DNA of 43,416 nucleotides from an uncultured Ruminococcus sp. (GCF_946415235.1 NZ_CAMKRR010000017.1:1-43416), one strand, 5' to 3'. Counted from the first letter of the stretch, positions 32,317 through 39,521 are shown. Made by a program: numbers and translations. Notes: a model not told the origin generated them from the letters alone.

Positions 32317-33213
32317 TTATTCATAGTCATAGCCTGCGGTATATGTCGCCGATATCAGGCTCACGTTCTCAAATGCTTTTAAGTCGTCCTGCCGTCCGTC
32401 GAAATACTCCCTCTGTACTTTTTCAGGCGGCATATAAGCGTCTATCTGAAAGCCGAGGGAGTACAATGCACGGGAAACCTCATTGTAATCGTAGCCGCCC
32501 CGCATTACCTCTCCGAGGGCTTCCGTCATCTTTTCGAGCCTTTCGACTCTGCGGGGGAAAGCTCCCGTCTTTATGGGATAATCGAACACAAGTCCGCTCC
32601 CGAGAGCCGAGAGCTCAGCCATTTGCCCGAGCGTATCCGTGAACACATCAAGTGTCAGGTAATAGGTAACTCCCAGTATGCTGAAAAATGTCTTTTTTGC
32701 AGGATCAAAGCCTGCTTCGAGGAGCTTGTCACACATTCGCTCCTTCTCGAAATCAACGGGAACAAAGTGTACGTTGGAACGGATATTCCATTCGAGCTCC
32801 CTTATCTTTTCAAGCTTGTAGCGCTGAGTGTCGGGGTGGTCGATCTCAAATATCTCTATATCGTCATTGTCGTTGCGGAATGAAAATGTATCCGAACCCG
32901 CGCCGCAGATGACGTACTGTACATTTCCGTTTTCCCTTGCGAAGTCCGCAAGTCTGCTCTCGCTGAAGTGTATCCTAGACAGCGGTATGGGAGCAAAATA
33001 CTCAGTGATTATCTGCTCCGTGTCCTCACGTGAGAACTTCTGCGAGCCGTCAAGCCCGCTGCTGATGAGCTCATATATGCTGTCATATTCCTCCTTGCCA
33101 AGCATATCGTAGGCAAGGTAATCGTCGTATATCTTCTGCCGTGAACGGTTGGAGTGCCAAGCCCTCACAAACGCACATATCTTAGCTGTAACGCTTTCTC
33201 TTTCATTGACCAT
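32317..33213 (-). CDS. SAM-dependent methyltransferase, PPM1/LCMT-like
   Basis: A 298-residue class I methyltransferase of the leucine carboxyl methyltransferase-like (PF04072) group. Motifs: YVICGAGSDTFSFR (SAM loop, near residue 95), EIFEIDHPDTQRYKLEKI (acidic residue binding the ribose), VHFVPVDFEKE and FFSILGVTYYLTLDVF. The substrate is unknown; relatives modify small molecules or polyketides. The start is ATG 33213 with CGGAGG before it; the longer frame would enter the leader terminator. A 220-nt leader containing a Cys/Met-rich peptide gene and a terminator precedes it, so expression is probably controlled by attenuation. The metB/cysK pair lies downstream. Confidence 0.88.
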   Translation of the reverse strand: MVNERESVTAKICAFVRAWHSNRSRQKIYDDYLAYDMLGKEEYDSIYELISSGLDGSQKFSREDTEQIITEYFAPIPLSRIHFSESRLADFARENGNVQYVICGAGSDTFSFRNDNDDIEIFEIDHPDTQRYKLEKIRELEWNIRSNVHFVPVDFEKERMCDKLLEAGFDPAKKTFFSILGVTYYLTLDVFTDTLGQMAELSALGSGLVFDYPIKTGAFPRRVERLEKMTEALGEVMRGGYDYNEVSRALYSLGFQIDAYMPPEKVQREYFDGRQDDLKAFENVSLISATYTAGYDYE

Positions 33214-33230
33214 AAAAACCTCCGGAATAT

Positions 33231-33263
33231 AAAAAAGCGCGGAATGCATAACGCACTCCACGC
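33231..33263 (-). terminator. Leader terminator (attenuator) before the methyltransferase
   Basis: On the minus strand, GCGTGGAGTGC (33263-33253) pairs with GCATTCCGCGC (33247-33237) over 11 bp including two G-U pairs, with a 5-nt loop, then TTTTTT. It sits only 6 nt before the ribosome binding site. ACGCATTCCGC at 33340-33330, inside the leader peptide gene, can pair with the same left arm (33261-33251), so the two structures exclude each other. Confidence 0.75.
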
Positions 33264-33282
33264 ATAACAGCTTACGCCGTAC

Positions 33283-33387
33283 TTACTCAATGACATCAAA
33301 AAAAGCGCAACATCGCTGAGCATAAGTAAGCGGAATGCGTGGGTACATCATATTACACATACAACAACACATCATGTAAGTTCTCAT
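33283..33387 (-). CDS. Cys/Met-rich leader peptide, 34 residues
   Basis: A 34-codon frame begins MRTYMMCCCMCNMMYPRIP and later has QRCCAFFDVIE before TAA. Ten of its first 14 residues are Met or Cys, and 12 of 34 overall. AAAGGA lies 9 nt before the ATG (33387-33385). It is on the minus strand between a TTGACA/TACAAT promoter and a terminator that precedes the methyltransferase gene. The Cys/Met codons lie just upstream of the RNA segment ACGCATTCCGC, which can disrupt that terminator. This is the layout of a peptide-controlled attenuator responding to Cys or Met supply. A second function as a small metal-binding peptide cannot be excluded. I know no named family for it. Confidence 0.65.
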   Translation of the reverse strand: MRTYMMCCCMCNMMYPRIPLTYAQRCCAFFDVIE

Positions 33388-33438
33388 GTTCAGCCATCCT
33401 TTCTATCAATTCATTGTATTCCTATCGGAACTATATGT

Positions 33439-33467
33439 ATTGTAACATATAACTGCGGCAATGTCAA
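33439..33467 (-). promoter_or_regulatory. Promoter of the leader peptide-methyltransferase transcript
   Basis: On the minus strand, TTGACA (33467-33462), 17-bp spacer, TACAAT (33444-33439). Start near 33432, giving a leader of about 220 nt. Confidence 0.75.
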
Positions 33468-33623
33468 TAGGCTCAGGCTATATTCGGCGATAGTTATAGA
33501 ATTGTCCTATTATTCTTATAGTCTTTGTAGATTTTGCAAGAGTGCACCCAATAAACATGCTCCCTTGCTTCCTTGCACTCTTGAACGATTTAAATCACTA
33601 AAGTACATTGCATAGAATATATA

Positions 33624-33703
33624 GCAAGAGTGCAAGAGAGCAAGAGTGCAAGAGAGCAAGAGGGCAAGGGAGCAAGAGTGCAAGAGTGCAAGAGTGCAGG
33701 AGG
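33624..33703 (+). repeat. Tandem array of ten 8-bp units (GCAAGAGN)
   Basis: Ten uninterrupted copies of GCAAGAGT/A/G, the last ones slightly changed (GCAAGGGA, GCAGGAGG). Related single copies occur at 33536-33545 (GCAAGAGTGC) and, inverted, at 33575-33583 (GCACTCTTG). Region 33468-33731 holds no gene that I recognise. Open frames across the array are low-complexity artefacts. Confidence 0.85.
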
Positions 33704-33731
33704 GAAGAAAGTGAGAAATAGTACTGCAAAT

Positions 33732-33763
33732 AAAAAAGCCAAAGAACAAAAAAGTCCTTTGGC
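33732..33763 (-). terminator. Terminator of the ABC transporter operon
   Basis: On the minus strand, GCCAAAG(G)...CTTTGGC (7-8 bp stem, T-rich loop) followed by TTTTTT, shortly after the permease stop. Confidence 0.88.
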
Positions 33764-33768
33764 ATATT

Positions 33769-34689
33769 TTAATGTTTCCAGCGAAGCAGTCGGTTCTGGA
33801 GCTTGTTGAACAGGAATGTCACAGCAATTACCACAAAACCGATAACGAGAAGTCCTGTTATTGTACGTGTGTAGTCTCCGAAGTCGGAGTAGTATTTTAC
33901 GTAGTAGCCCATTCCGTCCCTTGCGCCTATCATCTCCGCAGATGTGAGAAGTATGAAGGATACGCTCAGTCCCTGATTGCAGCCGAGGAATATCTGCTGC
34001 AAGGAAGCAGGAAGAATGACCCTGAACAGCATTTCGGGCTTGCTTACATTGAGCACCTTTGCCGAGTCGATTATCTTCTTGTCAACTCCCAGTACACCGC
34101 TCATTGTGCCTGCAAATACAGGCCAGAATGTTGCAAGGAAGATAACGAATACGGATACCGACTTGAATGTGGGGAGAAGTGCTATTCCGTAGGGAATGTA
34201 GACTATAGGCGGTATTGAGCTGAAAAACTTTGTGATGTATGTGGCAGCTCCGCCCACTCTTGCGCTCCAGCCGATGAAAAGTCCGAGAGGTATCGCAACG
34301 GCAGCCGCAAGCAGGAAGCCCTTAACAGTTGTTCCGAGAGAGCTTGCTATATTTGTTAAAATAGCCGACTTGTCCTCAGTGAACTGGTGTATCACCTTAC
34401 CGGGTGCAGGGAAAAGAAGATCGTTGAGGATATTGTATTTCGCCGTAGCCAGTGACCATACTCCTAAAAGCACGAACACAAATCCGGTGATATCGAGGAG
34501 AAGTGAAAGGCTTTCCTCTTTTTTGATGAATGAGGAAGCTGCAAGAACGATGATCTCAAGTCCCGCTGCAAAGGCTATGAGAGAGCCTGTGAATACTTCC
34601 TTTGCTGACCTGTCGGGGAGCAGCTGTATGAGCAGAAGTGCTGTGAACAGCAGATGTGTGATACGGAAATAGCGCTTTTTCAGCGTCAT
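33769..34689 (-). CDS. ABC transporter permease, SsuC/TauC type
   Basis: A 306-residue permease. Residues 1-85 add about three hydrophobic segments not found in minimal SsuC. The core (about 95-300) contains the binding-protein-dependent transport signature region ILPASLQQIFLGCNQGLSVS and preceding IIDSAKVLNVSKPEMLFRV, the EAA-like loop that contacts the ATPase. Related systems import sulfonates, taurine, nitrate or thiamine precursors. It is the last gene of a three-gene operon and overlaps the ATPase gene by 4 nt. A terminator follows. Confidence 0.9.
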   Translation of the reverse strand: MTLKKRYFRITHLLFTALLLIQLLPDRSAKEVFTGSLIAFAAGLEIIVLAASSFIKKEESLSLLLDITGFVFVLLGVWSLATAKYNILNDLLFPAPGKVIHQFTEDKSAILTNIASSLGTTVKGFLLAAAVAIPLGLFIGWSARVGGAATYITKFFSSIPPIVYIPYGIALLPTFKSVSVFVIFLATFWPVFAGTMSGVLGVDKKIIDSAKVLNVSKPEMLFRVILPASLQQIFLGCNQGLSVSFILLTSAEMIGARDGMGYYVKYYSDFGDYTRTITGLLVIGFVVIAVTFLFNKLQNRLLRWKH

Positions 34690-35504
34690 AGCACCACCTC
34701 ATCTCCGCCGATACGCTCGGCAATGTCATTGTAAAGAAGCGAGAGCAGTCTGTTGCGGAATTTACCGTATTCGTCCGTCTTTACCAAGTCCTCGCGTCTG
34801 CGGGGACGCTCAAAGGGCACGTTCACAACTTCGTTCACAGTACCCGGGTGAGCTGTGAGAACTACTATCTTGTCTGAAAGAAGTATAGCCTCGTCAATAT
34901 CGTGGGTAACGAATACAACAGTCTTGCGGGGCTCAGAGCCGTCGCCCTCCCAGAGCCTCAGAAGAAGCTCCTGTAAGATCACGCGGTTCTTGGCGTCGAT
35001 AGCGCTGAAGGGCTCGTCCATGAGAAGAATCTCCGTATCCATTGCAAGAGCTCTTGCAATAGCTGCTCTCTGCTGCATACCGCCCGAAAGCTGTGAGGGG
35101 AACTTGTTCCCGAAGCCTGTAAGTCCGACCTTTGTGAGAAATTCGTCAGCTATCTTAGCACGTTCGCTGCGCTTGATATCGTGACGGGACTGCTTTATGC
35201 CGAACTCAATGTTTTTTCTTGTGGTCATCCACGGAAACAGTGAATAATGCTGGAAAACTACTCCGCGCTCTGTACCTGTGCCGTGAAGCTCCTTGCCGTT
35301 TATCTGTACAGAGCCTCCCGCAGGGGCATAAAGCCCCTCCAGAACGCTGAGCAGAGTTGATTTACCGCAGCCGCTTGCACCGATAACGCTTACGAACTCG
35401 CCGTCAGCAACGCCGAAGGAAACGTCATGGAGTGCGTTGAAGCTGCGCTTGTTTTCTGTGTAATTTACGGTAAGGTCTTTTATCTCTATCTTATTCGTAG
35501 TCAT
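34686..35504 (-). CDS. ABC transporter ATP-binding protein, SsuB/TauB type
   Basis: A 272-residue ATPase. Walker A GASGCGKSTLLS (near 39-50), Q-loop VVFQHYSLFPW, signature LSGGMQQRAAIARALA, Walker B ILLMDEPFSAID and the H-loop VFVTHDIDEA are all intact, as in the sulfonate/nitrate/taurine subfamily. It overlaps the binding-protein gene by 14 nt and the permease gene by 4 nt, so the three are translationally coupled. It powers import through the adjacent permease. Confidence 0.95.
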   Translation of the reverse strand: MTTNKIEIKDLTVNYTENKRSFNALHDVSFGVADGEFVSVIGASGCGKSTLLSVLEGLYAPAGGSVQINGKELHGTGTERGVVFQHYSLFPWMTTRKNIEFGIKQSRHDIKRSERAKIADEFLTKVGLTGFGNKFPSQLSGGMQQRAAIARALAMDTEILLMDEPFSAIDAKNRVILQELLLRLWEGDGSEPRKTVVFVTHDIDEAILLSDKIVVLTAHPGTVNEVVNVPFERPRRREDLVKTDEYGKFRNRLLSLLYNDIAERIGGDEVVL

Positions 35505-36705
35505 TGAAATGCTCCTCTAACGATTTGTAAATATCATCGGAGTTCTCAGCTAAGATGCTTTCAAGAGCCTTTTTGTATATGTCTGTGTTGTAGTAGGGCT
35601 CGATGTCGTAATCATTTGTATATCCAAGCTCTATAATAGTATCTTTAAGAGTGAGCGTACCCTGCTTGTCAGGGTCCGGGCTCGATACGCTGTATCCGCC
35701 GTAAACCTCTGTGTTTATGAACTCCTCGTCGATGTCAATGTACTTCTTTACGTCCTTGATGGTCTTATCGTGATCGGACTGAGTGAAGTGATATGCCTTG
35801 ATGAAAGCTCTCTCAACAGCTGTAAATGTATTGGGATTGTCATTGAGAGCCGATGTCTTTGCGACCTGACGGCAGCAAGGCTGATTTTCAAGTGCCTTTT
35901 CGTGAGCGCAGTAGTAAACTACCTTGTAGCCCTGTGACTTTGCAAGTGAAGCGTAGGGTGAATAAACCGAAGCAGCGTCTATAGAGCTGTTGAGAAGTGC
36001 TGCATAAGCGTCCTTCTGACTGTCAAAGTAAACGATATTTACCTTGTCATCGCCCTCGCCTATCTCTATATGTGCATTTTTCAGAAGTATCTGAAGTTCC
36101 GCGTCCTGAACGCTGTTCTTTACAGAAGCGACATTTCTGCCCTTGAGTATCTCAACGCCAAGCTCGTCCTTGTCTGCGAACTCCGACTTGATAACATAGC
36201 CGTGACCGTTTGTCATTGCTCCGCCGAAAATGGAAACATCGTGTCCCTGGCTCTGGAATGTGAGTGTAGGTACTGAACCGATGAACGCAACGTCAAGCTT
36301 GTCGGACTCAAGTCCGTTCACAAGCTCTGCCGCACTGGAGAACTGAGTGAGAGTAACTTTAAGTCCCTCTTCCTTGAAGTAGCCCTCCTCCTGTGCGACG
36401 AATGCAAGGAGATGTGCTGTGGAGTTGAGGTAACCGATGTTGATATCTGTTTTCTCGGGAGCTCCGAGTACAGCTTCCGCACTGTCGCCGCAGCAGTCAG
36501 CGACTTCATCCTTGCAGCAGTCCTTATCCTTGTCCTTGCAGCAGTCTTTTTCCTCAGCCTCAGCGTCACCCGAAGCATTGTATGTTGCCTCATTTGTTGA
36601 GGAAGCACTATCCTTTGAGTTATCCGAAGAGCTGTTGAAAGCTCCGCAGCCTGTGAGCAGCGATAAAGCTGCAATTATAGAAACAAATTTTATTTTATTA
36701 TTCAT
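35491..36705 (-). CDS. SsuA-like substrate-binding lipoprotein with Cys-pair insert
   Basis: A 404-residue lipoprotein with signal peptide and lipobox LTGC. Between the anchor and the binding domain is a spacer with three Cys pairs in a charged stretch, DCCKDKDKDCCKDEVADCC (about residues 55-75); a fourth pair (QPCCRQ) lies in the second lobe. The binding domain (about 92-380) is NMT1/SsuA-like: INIGYLNSTAHLLAFVAQEE, FFKEEGL-type segment, GSVPTLTFQSQGHD. The ligand is probably a sulfonate or another small organic anion. The start is ATG 36705 with AAAGGTG before it; the GTG inside that site is rejected. An 18-residue Cys-ending leader peptide precedes it. Confidence 0.88.
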   Translation of the reverse strand: MNNKIKFVSIIAALSLLTGCGAFNSSSDNSKDSASSTNEATYNASGDAEAEEKDCCKDKDKDCCKDEVADCCGDSAEAVLGAPEKTDINIGYLNSTAHLLAFVAQEEGYFKEEGLKVTLTQFSSAAELVNGLESDKLDVAFIGSVPTLTFQSQGHDVSIFGGAMTNGHGYVIKSEFADKDELGVEILKGRNVASVKNSVQDAELQILLKNAHIEIGEGDDKVNIVYFDSQKDAYAALLNSSIDAASVYSPYASLAKSQGYKVVYYCAHEKALENQPCCRQVAKTSALNDNPNTFTAVERAFIKAYHFTQSDHDKTIKDVKKYIDIDEEFINTEVYGGYSVSSPDPDKQGTLTLKDTIIELGYTNDYDIEPYYNTDIYKKALESILAENSDDIYKSLEEHFNDYE

Positions 36706-36749
36706 ATTTATCACCTTTCATATTCAAAAAACTTATCATTCATTCGGAC

Positions 36750-36806
36750 TTATCGGATGCAACATCGCATTCGCTCTGAGTTGGTGATGTGTCTGTAATT
36801 TTTCAT
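36750..36806 (-). CDS. Leader peptide ending in RCCIR, 18 residues
   Basis: MKNYRHITNSERMRCCIR followed by TAA. AAGGAG (36821-36816) lies 9 nt before the ATG, and a promoter is about 30 nt further upstream. The pattern (an RH pair early, Arg-rich, Cys-Cys at the end) recalls the small leader peptides in front of cysteine and sulfonate-uptake genes in actinobacteria, in which Cys codons sense cysteine supply. Here it precedes the sulfonate-type ABC transporter by 45 nt. I do not see a convincing terminator between the two, so control may act on translation or through Rho. Confidence 0.62.
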   Translation of the reverse strand: MKNYRHITNSERMRCCIR

Positions 36807-36839
36807 GTTTTTTCACTCCTTGTTTTTCTCTGTGAACTA

Positions 36840-36869
36840 ATCATACCATATCCATAGGTATTTGTCCAA
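36840..36869 (-). promoter_or_regulatory. Promoter of the ABC transporter operon (shared motif)
   Basis: On the minus strand, GTATTGGACA with TTGGAC at 36869-36864, an 18-bp spacer and TATGAT (36845-36840). Same core and spacing as the promoters at 25839 and 28850. Start expected near 36833. Confidence 0.7.
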
Positions 36870-36881
36870 TACTCAAACTCT

Positions 36882-37129
36882 ATGATTGATTATAGGAACA
36901 GGCTATTACCTGAGACGATAAGCGAAAAGGTGAAGCACAGACAAGTCCGCTTCAACAACAGATACGGCATCGCACTTGCCGCCGCCCTTTACACTGCAAA
37001 GGATATTGACAAGTCTGAAAAATATCCTGCAATCGTCGTGGGCGCACCCTACGGCGGAGTATAGGAGCAGGGGACTTGTGTTTATGCCAATGAACTCGCA
37101 CAAAGGGGCTTTGTAGTTCTGTATAATCA
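36882..37129 (+). pseudogene. N-terminal remnant of an alpha/beta hydrolase
   Basis: The frame TISEKVKHRQVRFNNRYGIA, then YTAKDIDKSEKYPAIVVGAP and YGG, resembles the N-terminus of clostridial dienelactone-hydrolase-like alpha/beta hydrolases. It is interrupted by TAG at 37062-37064 and continues in the same frame with EQGTCVYANELAQRGFVVL before homology ends near 37129. Neither the catalytic Ser nor the rest of the protein is present. Bases 37130-37240 hold nothing I recognise. Confidence 0.7.
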
Positions 37130-37242
37130 CTACAGGGCGTTCATTCGTCCGTTCCGGTTTATAAATCAAAAAAGTACGGTACCACTGAAAAACAGGAGAG
37201 AAAAGTGTATTTCTGTGTAAAATAGTATTGATGTAATAAATA

Positions 37243-37277
37243 AAAAGAGTTTATACATCAAAAGTATAAGCTCTTTT
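37243..37277 (-). terminator. Terminator of the FtsX-like remnant
   Basis: AAAAGAG-T-TTATAC pairs with GTATAAGCTCTTTT (7-nt loop); on the minus strand it ends in TTTTTATT. It lies just beyond the end of the FtsX-like frame. Confidence 0.8.
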
Positions 37278-37285
37278 CATACTAT

Positions 37286-37700
37286 TTATTCCCTGTTTTT
37301 AAGTACCTCAGCAGGTGATATTTTCTTTATTTTCCCTATGAGGAGCTTGTTTATAACTGCATATATAAGTATCACCGCACAATAAATAAGTACATACAAA
37401 TACCACGGAAATGCAAGCTTCATAGAACACGCAACATTCGGGATAAAGCTCGGGAATATCATATCCATAGCCTTTTTTGCGAGCGGTACAGCTATTGCCG
37501 CTCCCACTGCAACTACAAATAAGATACAGCGACCTTATCTCCTTCGGGCGATAGCCGAAAATCTTGATAAGAGATATTCCCATAGCCGATCTGTCTATCA
37601 TAACTCCCAGCATAAGATACATGACTACGCAGAATATAACAGTACCTGCAATTACGAGCGTTGATACAAGCTGCTTATTGCCAATATGGAGTTTGTGTAC
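37286..37700 (-). pseudogene. Frameshifted C-terminus of an FtsX-like ABC permease
   Basis: Two minus-strand frames together give a plausible FtsX/MacB-type C-terminus: HIGNKQLVSTLVIAGTVIFC, then SLIKIFGYRPKEIRSLYL in one frame, and after a shift near 37525, GAAIAVPLAKKAMDMIF and KIKKISPAEVLKNRE in the other. The ending PAEVLKNRE is typical of these permeases. The N-terminal part is missing, and the remnant abuts the next decayed gene. Confidence 0.75.
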
Positions 37701-37727
37701 GGCAGATAAACTGAGGGAGGAATGGAA

Positions 37728-38714
37728 ATGGACAAGCGTAACAGGAAAAAGAAAACCGTAAGCGATACCGTTTGCGAGATACACAAATTCAGCGGCTATG
37801 CCGTTCTGAGCAACTGCTTCGTGCGGTCTGCTAATATCGGCTGTCCGGCTATCGGTCTGCTCGGCAGAGTTATGGACTTGCCTCCGACATGGAACTTCTC
37901 TAAGGCATGGCTTATTGCACTGTGTCCTGACGGTGAGACAGCGATCGACAGCGCTCTGAACGACCTGAAAGAATGGGGCTACCTTTAGATTGAGGTCAAG
38001 ATGCCGAATGAGAACCCGACAGGCAGGATTCAGACAGTCTACAAGTTCTATGAGTATTCAGCGAAGGATACATCTATCCCTCAGTACGACTATGAGCTTG
38101 AAACCTTTACGGTGGATAACGCTGTGCTGAACCGTGTCAAAAAGGTCGGCAACTTCACCATGATCAGCAGTAAGCTCCTGCGGAACAAGGAAATCCCCAA
38201 TAAGCTCCTCGGCTTTCTTCTCAAAGTGCTTTCTCTGCCTGACTACTGGAATTTCTCCATGTCAGGACTGAAAGCTATCTGCAAAGAGGGCAAAACTGCT
38301 GTGCATAACGCTGTGAATAAACTCATTGATATGGGCTAACTTGTACGCACCCAGCTTCGCTCCAATGAGAGCGTTCATAACTGCTTTGAGTATGTGTACA
38401 GCTTTTTCGATGTTCCCGTCAGCAAGGAAGAAGCGGACGAGCTTGAAGCTGAAACCAGACGGAAGGCGATCACGATCCGTGAGGACGGCAAAGCGAAAGC
38501 TGCTGTTTCTTCTACGGACGAAAAACAGGGGGTGGAAAACCCGTATCTGGACATTCCGCCTGCTGAAACTCCGCTGTCTGAAAATCAGGGACAATATAAT
38601 ACTTACAATTCAATAAAAAGAAATTCATTACTGTGTGATAAATCCTCTATCATTTCTGCGGCGAAAAGCCAACTTTCAACATTTCGTGTGTTGAAAAATT
38701 CTCTGAAAGAGTGA
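37728..38714 (+). pseudogene. Replication/HTH protein with two nonsense codons
   Basis: About 329 codons in a single frame broken by TAG (37986-37988) and TAA (38337-38339) only. It has two similar winged-helix units: SGYAVLSNCFVRS...WNFSKAWLIALCPDGETAI and NFTMISSKLLRNKEIPNKLL...WNFSMSGLKAICKEGKTAV. This tandem HTH_36-like layout is common in proteins of plasmids and integrative elements. The stops fall at the equivalent position of each unit (after GY/G of ...EWGYL and ...DMG). GGGAGG precedes ATG 37728. A third part (to 38714) is charged and unlike the usual C-terminus. Confidence 0.75.
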
Positions 38715-38738
38715 CTGACGGATATAACGCAGAAGCAG

Positions 38739-39236
38739 TTGAATATTACACGGAAGTTATCAGAGATTAGCAAGCGTAAATGTGCTTGGCTGCTCAATAA
38801 CGGGATAATACCCTGCACCGACAGTTGCCAGAAAACTCGCCGCTACGCTGTGAAGCTCGATGATGTAATAGCATATATAATCGACCTGACCACGAATCCT
38901 CAAAATCATAATTATCCGATAGGAGCATTTACTTCAAAACCTACGCAATTATTGATAATGCCGCAGAAACTGCCAGAAGTCTTCCGTGAACTGCTTATCG
39001 ACGAATGGTTCGACGTACCTGACGTTCTGACCATATCTGATGTTGCAGACATAACAGGTTATACTCCGAATGCCGTAGACCGCTGGATCGTGAAAGGCAT
39101 CCTCCGCTCGGTTATAGTTCAGACAGGTATCATTACCTGCCGTGATTGGCTCATCGACTTCTACTGCAGTGACGGATATAACATAGTTAAGAAGGTCGAT
39201 AAGCATAGGAAATTGCTCAGGAAACTATTGATTTAA
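38739..39236 (+). CDS. Helix-turn-helix protein of mobile-element type, possibly degraded
   Basis: About 165 residues from TTG 38739 (the frame is open back to 38715, where a CTG stands). Two excisionase/MerR-like DNA-binding units are visible: RKCAWLLNNGIIPCTD with RRYAVKLDDVIAYI, and TISDVADITGYTPNAVDRWI with KGILRSV. Proteins of this form accompany integrative elements and plasmids. No good start codon or ribosome binding site is seen, and the frame is the same as the decayed gene before it, so it may be a degraded gene rather than an active one. Confidence 0.5.
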   Translation: MNITRKLSEISKRKCAWLLNNGIIPCTDSCQKTRRYAVKLDDVIAYIIDLTTNPQNHNYPIGAFTSKPTQLLIMPQKLPEVFRELLIDEWFDVPDVLTISDVADITGYTPNAVDRWIVKGILRSVIVQTGIITCRDWLIDFYCSDGYNIVKKVDKHRKLLRKLLI

Positions 39237-39256
39237 TAGCCATTCTGTGATATAAT
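39228..39256 (+). promoter_or_regulatory. Promoter of the toxin-antitoxin pair
   Basis: TTGATT (39228-39233), 17-bp spacer, TATAAT (39251-39256), with TGTGA before the -10. Confidence 0.75.
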
Positions 39257-39290
39257 ATTAAAAACATCACTGCACAAAGGAGGAGATTCT

Positions 39291-39521
39291 ATGTCTAAAA
39301 TAATCAATATCAACGGTATGGCTGTAAAGGTCATAGATAATACCGAAAAACAAGAAACGCTTTCTCAGGAAGATAAAGACATGGATATCAGAGCAAAGGA
39401 AGCTGTAAAAGCTGCACTTGAGAAAGCCAAAGTATGCAAGAAGCCAATTGCTCGCTATGACATAGAAACCAAGAGAGCATATATTGAGGACGCGGAAGGC
39501 AATAGAAGATATGTTGAATAA
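39291..39521 (+). CDS. Small protein upstream of zeta toxin, probable antitoxin
   Basis: A 76-residue charged protein. A beta-like N-terminus (MSKIININGMAVKVID) is followed by an acidic helix (SQEDKDMDIRAKEAVKAALE), then KPIARYDIETKRAYIEDAEG at the end. I do not recognise the family. Its last 11 bases overlap the start of the zeta-like kinase gene, and AAGGAGGAG lies ideally before its ATG. Position and size suggest it is the antitoxin; this is inference from context only. Confidence 0.65.
   Translation: MSKIININGMAVKVIDNTEKQETLSQEDKDMDIRAKEAVKAALEKAKVCKKPIARYDIETKRAYIEDAEGNRRYVE

Noticed and set aside
33624-33703. Possible CRISPR array
   Set aside because: Units are only 8 bp, contiguous and without spacers.
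37986-38339. Reassigned stop codons (alternative genetic code or recoding)
   Set aside because: TAA, TAG and TGA end intact genes throughout the window, and neighbouring genes are independently decayed.
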